NCBI GenBank assembly: GCA_028284385.1
Contig: JANQRT010000053.1
Span: 38,450 to 102,449 of the forward strand
DNA length: 64,000 nt
Reading direction: 5' to 3'
DNA from: Opitutaceae bacterium
GTDB lineage: Bacteria > Verrucomicrobiota > Verrucomicrobiia > Opitutales > Opitutaceae
Made by a program: the position numbers and the translations under genes. The notes beneath the pieces are model-generated. The model ran no database searches, had not been told where the DNA came from, and saw nothing but the letters and a program-made list of their open reading frames with translations. Every line of letters begins with the position of its first letter. Positions within the stretch are counted from its first letter, which is position 1. Shown here piece after piece: positions 17,396 to 25,162 of this stretch.

Positions 17396-17845
17396 TCATT
17401 CCTCCGTTCGCGGCAAAACGTTGTCGGTGCGAATCACGGTTACTGGCAATTTGGTTTTGATCGAAATGCCTTGCTCTTTCTGAAACTTCGCTCCCACCGC
17501 CTCGCATGCCTCGCCAATGCTTTTAACGGGATACTTGCGGCCCTTTTTGGAAATGTTGTACTCGTAGGCGCTCCGCTTGATTCTCTCCACCGTCACCCCT
17601 GGGTTGTCGTTTTCCGGGATCTGGGTTACCCATCCCACAAAGTCTTCGTCCGGCAGGACTCCACGCGGATCTGAGAGCACGATGATGTACTGCTTTTTGA
17701 CCGGCGGTTCCCGAGCGGCTTTCGCTTCTTCCGCTTCGACCTGAGCAAGCCGCTCCAGGTCCTTCATCACTTTGGTGATCACGTCTGGCGAAACCTCGTT
17801 GTGGGCCATAGCCTCGGCAATCAGTTCTATAGAAACTTTTGGCAT
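17396..17845 (-). CDS. Conserved hypothetical cytoplasmic protein
   Basis: The 149-residue product has no signal peptide or membrane segment. A helical N-terminal third (MPKVSIELIAEAMAHNEVSP, then a Glu/Ala-rich helix ending AREPP) is followed by a compact alpha/beta part (KKQYIIVLSDPRGVLPDEDF, WVTQIPENDNPG, then a KKGRKYPVKS loop). I do not recognise a family. The coding look is good: codon use matches the neighbours, and the start ATG is preceded by an A/T-rich leader. Function is unknown. Confidence 0.6.
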   Translation of the reverse strand: MPKVSIELIAEAMAHNEVSPDVITKVMKDLERLAQVEAEEAKAAREPPVKKQYIIVLSDPRGVLPDEDFVGWVTQIPENDNPGVTVERIKRSAYEYNISKKGRKYPVKSIGEACEAVGAKFQKEQGISIKTKLPVTVIRTDNVLPRTEE

Positions 17846-17950
17846 TGATCGGTTTTGTAATAAAAGTCTGGTGTCGAATTGAGAAGTTTGCTGGCCTGAA
17901 ATGTATCCAGCTCGTACTCAATCCAGTAGATTTCGTTTAAGCCTATTTCC

Positions 17951-18466
17951 ATGCAAGAAGATATTTTCGATGTCGTTAACGAGAACGACGAGGTAGTTGG
18001 ATCGAAGCCGCGCTCGGAAGTTCATGCGGAGGGTCTGATGCATCGAGCCGTCCATGTGCTGATCTTCAATGATGAGGACGAGCTCTTTATGCAGAAACGT
18101 TCCGCAAATAAGGACACTTGGCCAGGAGCTTGGGACTCTTCTTGCTCCGGTCATGTAGATTCTGGTGAAAGCTACGAAGCGGCGGCTCTGCGAGAACTGG
18201 AAGAGGAGCTTGGCTGGCAGCCGGATGGACCTCTCGAACATCTTTTCAAACTGCATCCCTGCGAGGAAACCGGTAATGAGTTTATCGAGATTTACCGTGT
18301 GACAGGAACGGGTCCTTTTCGTTTGAATACGGAGGAAATCGAAATCGGGGAGTGGATGAACGTTCCCAATTTGCTACAACGAATTGAATACACTCCGAAG
18401 CGTTTTAGCAGCGCCTTTCGCCTGGTCATGGAACGGATGCGTTTCATGGAAATGCTGAGCGTCTAG
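17951..18466 (+). CDS. Nudix hydrolase, isopentenyl-diphosphate isomerase-like
   Basis: The 171-residue protein carries a complete Nudix box at about residues 67-89: Gly67, Glu73, then RELEEELG, matching G-x5-E-x7-R-E-U-x-E-E-x-G-U. Upstream blocks EDIFDVVNENDEVVG, HRAVHVLIF and RSANKDTWPGAWD are those of the group annotated as Idi-like or YfcD-like Nudix proteins. True type 1 isomerases need a Cys in a conserved T-N-x-C-C-S-H-P motif. Here the corresponding segment is WDSSCSGHVDSG, which keeps one Cys. Hydrolase and isomerase activity are both possible; hydrolase is the safer call. Confidence 0.82.
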   Translation: MQEDIFDVVNENDEVVGSKPRSEVHAEGLMHRAVHVLIFNDEDELFMQKRSANKDTWPGAWDSSCSGHVDSGESYEAAALRELEEELGWQPDGPLEHLFKLHPCEETGNEFIEIYRVTGTGPFRLNTEEIEIGEWMNVPNLLQRIEYTPKRFSSAFRLVMERMRFMEMLSV

Positions 18467-18533
18467 CCAGTCATCTTATTCCACTTCCTCTTCTCCGATC
18501 TTCTATCCACCCATCCATAAGAAGTAGAAGAAG

Positions 18534-19307
18534 ATGGAGAAGGAGAGGGAAGACGGGGCAAAGCCAATTATTATCGCGCATCGCGGAGCCTCCGGAGATG
18601 CCCCTGAAAACACGCTCGCGGCGTTCAATCTAGCTTGGGAGCAGGGGGCCGATGGAATGGAATGCGATGTCCATCAGGCTCAAGACCACCATATCGTCTG
18701 CATTCATGACTCGGATACGAAAAGAGTCAGCAATGAAAGCCTTGAAGTTTCCCAGTCTAAAGTGGAAGCTCTCAAGCAGCTCGATGTGGGATCCTGGAAA
18801 GGCCTTGAATGGAAAGGAGAGAGGATACCGACTTTGGTGGAAACGCTCGAAGCGATTCCCTCGGAAAAACTAGCGGTTGTGGAAATCAAAACCGGCCCTT
18901 CGATTCTCCCGGCTTTCTATCAAGTATTGGAGAGATCGTCCTTCGATGAGACCAAGCTAATCGTGATTTCCTTCGATGCGGAAGTCATTCACCAACTAAA
19001 AGAGGATTCGCCTCAAATAAAGGCCTACTGGCTTACCGCTTTTATGGGGAATAAACCAGAGGGTTTCAAACCTGGCGTTAAGCGCATTCTGGATACATTA
19101 AGCCGAATTGGAGCAGATGGCTTGGGAGCCCAAAACCACGAAGCGGTAAACGAAGAACTGGTTGAAGCTCTGAAGAACGCGGAGATGGAATTGAACATCT
19201 GGACCGTGGACGAGATTGCCGAAGCGAAACGATACCAGGAACTTGGCGTGTCTTCCATTTCAACCAATTTTCCGGCCAGGATCATCGAAGGCCTGCGGGA
19301 TCGTTAG
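18534..19307 (+). CDS. Glycerophosphodiester phosphodiesterase (cytoplasmic, UgpQ-like)
   Basis: The 257-residue TIM-barrel protein shows the full catalytic set: IIIAHRGASGDAPENT (His16, Arg17, Glu25, Asn26), GMECDVH (Glu43, Asp45) and CIHDSD (His58). The C-terminal ELNIWTVDE matches the conserved W-T-V block. There is no signal peptide. It cleaves deacylated phospholipids to glycerol-3-phosphate and an alcohol. A following gene for a serine hydrolase lies 44 bases downstream on the same strand. Confidence 0.92.
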   Translation: MEKEREDGAKPIIIAHRGASGDAPENTLAAFNLAWEQGADGMECDVHQAQDHHIVCIHDSDTKRVSNESLEVSQSKVEALKQLDVGSWKGLEWKGERIPTLVETLEAIPSEKLAVVEIKTGPSILPAFYQVLERSSFDETKLIVISFDAEVIHQLKEDSPQIKAYWLTAFMGNKPEGFKPGVKRILDTLSRIGADGLGAQNHEAVNEELVEALKNAEMELNIWTVDEIAEAKRYQELGVSSISTNFPARIIEGLRDR

Positions 19308-19351
19308 GTTCCAGTAACCCGCCCCCCGCTTAGACCGTTAATCCAATTTAT

Positions 19352-20656
19352 ATGAAGCCAATGCTAAATGTATGGGCTACGATTGCTCTTTTCGCGATTG
19401 GAACGCCTTTCACAATCTCGGCCGAAGAAAGCGAAGCTCGCCAGCCAACCGTCGGCGAGAATTTGAGAAAACTCGATTTGTCAGCCAAACAAGAAGAGGA
19501 GATCAGGGAGCTTTTCAGTTCGCTTAGGAATCAAGACATCACGCGTAGGCAGCGACAACGCGAGATCCGGCAAGGACTGGCCAAAATACTGACCAGACAA
19601 CAGAAGATCGCCTACCGAAATTCGCAAAAACAACGATCTCAAAAGAAGAGCGAACCGGTTGAACCCGTCGTTTCAATAGGCGATGAAGCCACACAGGCCG
19701 CTTACCTGGAAATGGCCGAATATTCTGAGAAGAACAAAGGTATCTCGATGCTGATCATCAGGGATGGCGAGGTGGTTTTCGAACACTATCCGAATGGCGG
19801 TTCAAGCGATAGGGCTCACGAATTGGCCAGTGGAACGAAAAGCTTTTCGGGTCTGATGGCAGTGGCGGCCCAGGAAGATGGCTTGCTCGACTTGGATGAA
19901 AAGGTGTCCGACACCATCGAAGAATGGAAAAGCGACCCCAGGAAAAAGGAAATCACCGTCAAGCAGCTTCTCACCCTCACCAGCGGTATCGATGTGGGCC
20001 GTCCAGGAACCAGAGTTCCCGATTATACGAGCGCCGTGTCAAGAGGAAGCAAATACGAACCAGGGGAACGTTTTGAATACGGTTCCGCTCCTTTTCAGGT
20101 ATTTGGAGAACTGTTACAAAGAAAGCTGAAAGCGGATGGACGCGAACAAAGCGCTTTGGAGTACCTGGATGAGCGCATTCTTGAGCCTTGTGGCATTGAT
20201 TACGCCCGCTGGCGAAAAGACAAATTCGGAAACCCGCATCTGCCGTCAGGCGCAGCCCTGACCGCAAGGGACTGGGCTAAGCTTGGGCAAATGATCGTCG
20301 ACAATGGTAAGGTTGACGGGAAACGCGTCCTGAAAAAGAAGTCGATCAATCTCTGCTTTAAAGGAACCGAGCAAAATCCGCTGTATGGGCTAACCTGGTG
20401 GCTATACCGACCGGTCGCTGACGAATCGATTCTCGAGATTCCTCAGGTCGCTCAAAACATTGACGCCGAAAAGGTGCCCGGCACCCCAAACGATTTAGTG
20501 ATGGCCGCGGGGGCTGGCAAACAGCGCCTCTTCATCAGCCGTAAGGAAAAGCTGGTTATTGTTCGTCAAGCGGAAGGTATCGCGGCCTCGCTCGTAGGCC
20601 AACGTCCCAACTACAAAGACGCTGAATTTCTCGGACCGCTATTTAAAGAAGGATAA
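19352..20656 (+). CDS. Exported serine hydrolase (beta-lactamase/class C family) with a Spy-like N-terminal helical region
   Basis: The 434-residue protein has a signal peptide (MLNVWATIALFAIGTPFTISA). Residues 35-95 are helical and charged, with KLDLSAKQEEEIRELF and ILTRQQKIAYRN resembling the L-(S/T)-x-x-Q motifs of Spy-type proteins. The catalytic domain follows from about residue 115, with Ser160-Gly-Thr-Lys163 as the S-x-x-K motif (ELASGTKSFSGLMA). LLTLTSGI and RFEYGSAPFQVFGELL (Y-x-S) follow. The C-terminal third keeps the fold, but the K-T-G box is not obvious; GAGKQRLF is the nearest candidate. It is likely a periplasmic esterase, peptidase or amidase rather than a true beta-lactamase. 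Confidence 0.82.
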   Translation: MKPMLNVWATIALFAIGTPFTISAEESEARQPTVGENLRKLDLSAKQEEEIRELFSSLRNQDITRRQRQREIRQGLAKILTRQQKIAYRNSQKQRSQKKSEPVEPVVSIGDEATQAAYLEMAEYSEKNKGISMLIIRDGEVVFEHYPNGGSSDRAHELASGTKSFSGLMAVAAQEDGLLDLDEKVSDTIEEWKSDPRKKEITVKQLLTLTSGIDVGRPGTRVPDYTSAVSRGSKYEPGERFEYGSAPFQVFGELLQRKLKADGREQSALEYLDERILEPCGIDYARWRKDKFGNPHLPSGAALTARDWAKLGQMIVDNGKVDGKRVLKKKSINLCFKGTEQNPLYGLTWWLYRPVADESILEIPQVAQNIDAEKVPGTPNDLVMAAGAGKQRLFISRKEKLVIVRQAEGIAASLVGQRPNYKDAEFLGPLFKEG

Positions 20657-20668
20657 CGGCCAAGCGCT

Positions 20669-21715
20669 TCACTTCAAATCCGGCATGATCTCGTAGATAT
20701 CGAGATCCGGGTGCTCGTCCAGGTCAACCGCCCAGATATTCCGATACTTCACGGGATTGCTGTGGTCCTGTATCCAAATATGCCTAGGTTCATTGGGTTC
20801 CGGCTTTTCGCCCCCATGCGTGACTTCCGGAACCTCCTGCTCGTGCTGGACCCGAACGCCGTTCAAGTAGACGGTAAAACGAGCATTGCTGGTCTTGTTC
20901 CCGTCCTCGTCAAATCGTGGAGCAGTGTACTGAACGTCATAGGTTTGCCAGCTAAGAGGGGGCAAGCAGGCGTTTACCTGAGGAGGACTTATCCGATAGA
21001 TGGATCCCGTTTGATCCCAAAGGCCTCCTTGGGCATAGGAATCCAGGACCTGAGTTTCGTAGGACCCTTGATAATAAATTCCGCTGTTTCCTCTTCCTTG
21101 TCCTCGATTATCGGGTTCCAAGGGCGTCATGAATTCAAGATGCAGAAAGACGTCTCCAAACTTACGCTTGGTGCCTAGGTTGTTATTCGGCTGTCCTTTC
21201 TTTTTGGGTACGATTTGCATCGCGTCGCCTACCAGTTTCCATTGCACAGGATTGTCGTGCCTAGTGTGCTCCCACTCGTCGAATCCACTGCCATCGAAAA
21301 GGACGATCGCTTTGGAATGAGGCTTTGCTCCGATAGTCAGCGATTTCCGAATCACATGGTCGAGCTCGAACCTGACCTTCTTGTCTTGATGGTCGATAGT
21401 GCCCTTGAGTTTTCCGTTTTCAATTTGGGCCCGAGCGTTTCCAACATCGACCGTTAAAACGCCATCTTCCACTTTCCCTTCGCCTTCGAAATAGCTGTGC
21501 GAACGCATGTCGAATTTGACCTTGAGCGCTACCGAGTAGCGATCGTCGCCGAGAGCGATCACCTGCGCTACGCAATCATGATCGACGAATCGATAGGTCT
21601 TGGGCGGGTCGATGAAGTGCCCTTCGTAATCGCCCATGAAAGCGTCGCTTTGAACGGAAGCGGTTGCCGAACAGAAAATTGAAATAGCGAGGAAAGTAGT
21701 AAGGAAACGAATCAT
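20669..21715 (-). CDS. DUF1080 / 3-keto-disaccharide hydrolase family protein, exported
   Basis: The 348-residue protein has a signal peptide (FLTTFLAISIFCSATASVQS). An N-terminal beta domain of about 110 residues reads DAFMGDYEGHF at its start. The DUF1080 lectin-like jelly roll begins at AIVLFDGSGFDEWEH, with KFGDVFLHLEFMTP, GRGNSGIYYQG, YETQVLDSY and SWQTYDVQY as its typical blocks. Members of this family cleave 3-keto-glycosides formed by Gfo/Idh oxidoreductases or bind sugars. A second copy with the same architecture lies at 29517-30590, next to a Gfo/Idh gene. Confidence 0.88.
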   Translation of the reverse strand: MIRFLTTFLAISIFCSATASVQSDAFMGDYEGHFIDPPKTYRFVDHDCVAQVIALGDDRYSVALKVKFDMRSHSYFEGEGKVEDGVLTVDVGNARAQIENGKLKGTIDHQDKKVRFELDHVIRKSLTIGAKPHSKAIVLFDGSGFDEWEHTRHDNPVQWKLVGDAMQIVPKKKGQPNNNLGTKRKFGDVFLHLEFMTPLEPDNRGQGRGNSGIYYQGSYETQVLDSYAQGGLWDQTGSIYRISPPQVNACLPPLSWQTYDVQYTAPRFDEDGNKTSNARFTVYLNGVRVQHEQEVPEVTHGGEKPEPNEPRHIWIQDHSNPVKYRNIWAVDLDEHPDLDIYEIMPDLK

Positions 21716-21799
21716 AGCTTTTTGAAGTATGGCGAACTATCTCGCTTACGACCTCAAGCGTCAATCTCTGTTGCCCCCACTAATCGGCAATCACTGGCT

Positions 21800-23425
21800 T
21801 CAAGCCCTTCGACGGATAAAGCCAAATACCGAAACCAGCATCAAAGCGGCAAGAGCGACAATGCCGTACTTTCCGGCCTGATCTCCACGTCCCCAAAGGC
21901 CCCAGGTAGAGGCGAAGGTCGCGATGGCTGCCACGAGAAACATCAGAACATTGCTGATGATTCTGGGCTTCCCTTTAAGCATCTCATCCCCCAAAGCGGC
22001 CTTCGAATTGAACAGCAGTATGAAAGCGAGGTAGGCGAGGGGAAGCAGGGTAGTAGCGATCACAGCCGCCGGAACTACAAGAGCGATCTTTGCGCCCCCG
22101 GACCAAAGAACCGGCGCGAAGAATCCGGCGACACCGGGCATCAAAGCTCCAATAATGAAGACATTCTTTTGGCCGGGCTTATTGAATGCTTCCGAAATCG
22201 CGAAGCCATTCATGATTTGGATGATAATGATTGTGGATACGGCCATGGCCAGTACGCCGAAACCGAAAATCCATTGAGCTGCCGTCTCTCCCATGAGGGG
22301 AGCCAAACCTCGCGCCAGTTGAGCCGCATTGCGATTGGCGATCATTGCGCCCAAATCTCGATCAGCTTGAGGTAAGGCGGCTATCGCCAATTTAACCTCT
22401 TCAGGACCGAGATCCTCTCCACTCCAGGCAATCCGCTTTTTCATGGTTGATTCGTAAGCCGCAATGGCTCCCGCATCATTGGCCTTGATGTCGGCGAAAA
22501 CGTCATCCGCATTGCTGTGGAAAATGGTGCCGCTTACCAGAACCAGACAACCCGTTGCGATGATGAAGGGAATAAAAAGCCCCATTCCCAAATCGTAGAG
22601 CGAAAGCTCGCGGTGTTTTTTCGTCCAGCCCCGCTTTGCCAGGGTGTAGGGCATCAGAAACGTCATGTTGATGCCTACGGCCGAACCGAAAGCGGCAATG
22701 ATTCGATCGCGCTGGCTGCCAGTTATCAAATCATGCCAGAAAGTAGACGACTCTCCCGTGGCGGCGATGGCCGATTCCAAAGTCGGAACCGGTCTGAACA
22801 GGCTTCCGAAATCGGGAATTAGCCCAGCTAACAACGCCCCGAAATCGATCGATCCAGAAAAAATGAGAAACGTAGTGGTTGCGAAAAAGGAAAGCACTAC
22901 CAGGGCTACCAACGCCTTCAGAACCCTATCGAAGATCTTGGCGCTCTTAGCCTCGCCAATGTAAAGCCACGTGATCCCAAACGAGACAAGTAGCAACAAA
23001 CCGGTTATCACATAAGGACTTCCGAGACTGATTCCAAGATTGGCTGAAATCGCTCCCGATCCGACCGCAAATTGAGCAATGCAAAATACGACATTCGCTA
23101 CCACCGTGGCGATTAGCCATCCCCAAGCCAAAGTCGGCGAAACGTATTCCTGAACAGCCCGAAAGGGGCGTTGCTTGATAGATAGCGTTACCCAGGAAAT
23201 GGTGCCGAGAATAACAATCCCGCAAACCATAGCCAATGGCTGCAGCCAGAGAAACTCGTAGCCGCCAATGACCCCCAAATAGAGAGAGCTGGCCAGGGAT
23301 CCGCCCCCAAGAGTCACTGCCGCCTGGAGCCAGCCGGGACCACTCATGCGAGAGTAGATCGAAAGCTTTTTCAGGAATGGCGCTTCAATAGCGTCGTCAA
23401 GGGTAGGGGGCGTGGCATTTGACAT
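21800..23425 (-). CDS. NRAMP-like divalent metal transporter, divergent metal-site motifs
   Basis: The product has about 541 residues from MSNATPPTLDD; an in-frame ATG 66 bases upstream would add a basic, unlikely leader. It has many hydrophobic helices and the NRAMP/APC layout. The first helix region reads SGPGWLQAAVTLGGGSLASS where classical NRAMP has D-P-G-N. The sixth helix region reads FLMPYTLAKRGW where classical members have M-P-H. Thus key metal-binding residues are replaced, although the overall pattern is retained. A hydrophilic loop of about 90 residues in the middle (NADDVFADIKANDAGAIAAY onward) is unusual. Transport of a metal is the default guess, but another cation is possible. 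Confidence 0.7.
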   Translation of the reverse strand: MSNATPPTLDDAIEAPFLKKLSIYSRMSGPGWLQAAVTLGGGSLASSLYLGVIGGYEFLWLQPLAMVCGIVILGTISWVTLSIKQRPFRAVQEYVSPTLAWGWLIATVVANVVFCIAQFAVGSGAISANLGISLGSPYVITGLLLLVSFGITWLYIGEAKSAKIFDRVLKALVALVVLSFFATTTFLIFSGSIDFGALLAGLIPDFGSLFRPVPTLESAIAATGESSTFWHDLITGSQRDRIIAAFGSAVGINMTFLMPYTLAKRGWTKKHRELSLYDLGMGLFIPFIIATGCLVLVSGTIFHSNADDVFADIKANDAGAIAAYESTMKKRIAWSGEDLGPEEVKLAIAALPQADRDLGAMIANRNAAQLARGLAPLMGETAAQWIFGFGVLAMAVSTIIIIQIMNGFAISEAFNKPGQKNVFIIGALMPGVAGFFAPVLWSGGAKIALVVPAAVIATTLLPLAYLAFILLFNSKAALGDEMLKGKPRIISNVLMFLVAAIATFASTWGLWGRGDQAGKYGIVALAALMLVSVFGFIRRRA

Positions 23426-23521
23426 AGGACGGGACAGTAAGGGTTCGATGTAAGGAAGTCTCCTTTCGAACCGACCCGCAAGAAAAATCAAACACGCGTT
23501 AGGAGAGCGCGGGTCGAAGCG

Positions 23522-24253
23522 TTAGATTCGTTTGGTCCACACGTTCCAAAAAAGAGAGATTCCGTCGGAAAACCGCAATTTTCCCGCCGACTTCTCAATC
23601 CAGCGCACCGGAATCTCTTCCAACACGAGACCGCTCTCCTTGGCCTTGAGCAGCAATTCGATATCGAAGGCGAATCGCTCTTGATAGAAATGGTCTTTCC
23701 ATGACTCGTGGAAAGCGTTTGGGATTATTTTAAAGCCGCATTGAGTATCCGAAATTTCGATATCGTATCTCAATCGAAGCGATAGGTTGAAAAGATGGGA
23801 GATTAATTTTCTTAAAGCACTTCGGCTTACGGGCGAGCTGCTGTTGTCTCGGGTGGCAAGATAGAGGCACTTGTCTTGCTTCGCTTCATAGGCACCCTGC
23901 ATAATCTCCGCCGCTTCCGGACCCGAAATAGATCCATCCGCATCGATAAAGGCGAAAAAACGGGCGCTCGCTTCCTTCCATGCGGATCTAATGGCATAGC
24001 CCTTTCCACGATTTTTTTGATAAGCTAACGGAGCGGCTACTAATTCGGACCGACTTTCCCGAAAGCGCTCTACCCAAGCGATGAATTGCGAACGATCGGG
24101 TTCGGGCGATCCGTCGTCGACGATTTGAATTCGAGTCCTGAAGGCGCGCGACTGCAACGCGTTGACAAGCTCCTCAAGGAAAGGAGGCAATCGCTCGTTT
24201 TCGCGATAGCATGGAATCGCTAGAAGAAAATCGTATTCGCCGTTTGGATTCAT
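23522..24253 (-). CDS. Family 2 glycosyltransferase, dolichyl/polyprenyl-phosphate sugar synthase-like
   Basis: The 243-residue protein starts MNPNGEYDFLLAIPCYRENERL. Its ATG overlaps the stop of the ApbE gene as ATGA; an in-frame TTG six bases upstream is less likely. GT-A fold motifs are IQIVDDGSPEPD, NRGKGYAIRSAW and FFAFIDADGSI (D-x-D), followed by SDTQCGFKII and FDIELLLKAKE. This pattern is that of the ALG5/DPM-like enzymes that load a sugar on polyprenyl phosphate. It lacks the C-terminal membrane helices. It belongs to a three-gene cluster with ApbE and an Agl23-like transferase. Confidence 0.87.
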   Translation of the reverse strand: MNPNGEYDFLLAIPCYRENERLPPFLEELVNALQSRAFRTRIQIVDDGSPEPDRSQFIAWVERFRESRSELVAAPLAYQKNRGKGYAIRSAWKEASARFFAFIDADGSISGPEAAEIMQGAYEAKQDKCLYLATRDNSSSPVSRSALRKLISHLFNLSLRLRYDIEISDTQCGFKIIPNAFHESWKDHFYQERFAFDIELLLKAKESGLVLEEIPVRWIEKSAGKLRFSDGISLFWNVWTKRI

Positions 24254-25152
24254 GGCCAATCTCCAAATTCATGAGAAATTCCTGAGCTATCGTAAACGAT
24301 GAAACTCAAAGCGCTGTCGTTGGAGACCGTTTCATTTAAAGCGTCGCTATTCATGAGAATGGCAGCTGTACTGGCGGCATCCGCCAATGCGGCGTCGCTA
24401 GCGAAAGCGTAGCTCCGCGCCCACAGCGCGTCGCCCTTTTTGCCGTCCGGATCGATAATGTGGTTTTCGTTGAAGACGAAACCGGAACTGGCTAAGGCGC
24501 TACCCTCAGGCAAAGTGATGGTTCCCGTTGCGTCGCCACAACCAATGCCGAGTGACCAGCCTGCCAGATCTTCTGGGGAGCCGATTGAAAGATAAGCGCT
24601 TCCAGCCGACTCCAATACTGCTCTCCCAATTCCCCACTCGCCAAAAATCTTGGCTAGTCGGTCCAAGGCGAATCCTTTTCCGATTCCTCCTAAGTCGAGG
24701 AGCGGTCCTGCTCTGAGTTTTTGGGCGACACTCGCATCGCGGTCGAGAGCAATGACGGGGTCTTCACTCAGTTCGGCTAGCGTGTCGCTCGTCGACGGCA
24801 AATGGGAAAAGGATCCTAGCTGGCCTTTGGCCTGCAGCGATTCCCAGCCAAGGAAAGGGTGATATTTTCCGTCGAACAGGGCGCTCGCCTGAAAGGCCAT
24901 CAAGAGGCACTCGAGAGTTTCCGGACTAATTCTGACCGAGTCTCCTTCTCGAGCCCGATTGATTCGCGTCACATCGCTACTCTCCACATAAAGGCTTAGA
25001 AGATTTTCAAGCTTGTCCAGATATTCAGACGCTTCGCGGGAAGCCTGCCGCATGGCTTTCAAGTCTTCGCCCTGCAAATGGAAGACGAATTCGCAGGCCA
25101 TGGCCTGGCATTCGAAAGACGTAACATTGGGAATCTCGGAGAAAGTGGCCAT
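24250..25152 (-). CDS. apbE: FAD:protein FMN transferase (ApbE family)
   Basis: From the ATG at 25152, the 300-residue product begins MATFSEIPNVTSFECQAMAC. This start gives a ten-base gap to the upstream gene, whereas a longer frame would overlap it by about 100 bases. Conserved ApbE blocks are present: LLDLGGIGKGFALDRLAK (the D-L-G-G-x-x-K-G motif), then ALASSGFVFNENHIIDP. Finally ADAASTAAILM carries the Mg-binding Asp. ApbE moves FMN onto Thr/Ser of targets such as Nqr or Rnf subunits. No signal peptide or lipobox is visible in this start choice. It is wedged between two glycosylation genes, with overlapping or near-touching ends. Confidence 0.85.
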   Translation of the reverse strand: MATFSEIPNVTSFECQAMACEFVFHLQGEDLKAMRQASREASEYLDKLENLLSLYVESSDVTRINRAREGDSVRISPETLECLLMAFQASALFDGKYHPFLGWESLQAKGQLGSFSHLPSTSDTLAELSEDPVIALDRDASVAQKLRAGPLLDLGGIGKGFALDRLAKIFGEWGIGRAVLESAGSAYLSIGSPEDLAGWSLGIGCGDATGTITLPEGSALASSGFVFNENHIIDPDGKKGDALWARSYAFASDAALADAASTAAILMNSDALNETVSNDSALSFIVYDSSGISHEFGDWP

Positions 25153-25162
25153 TAGATTCGCG

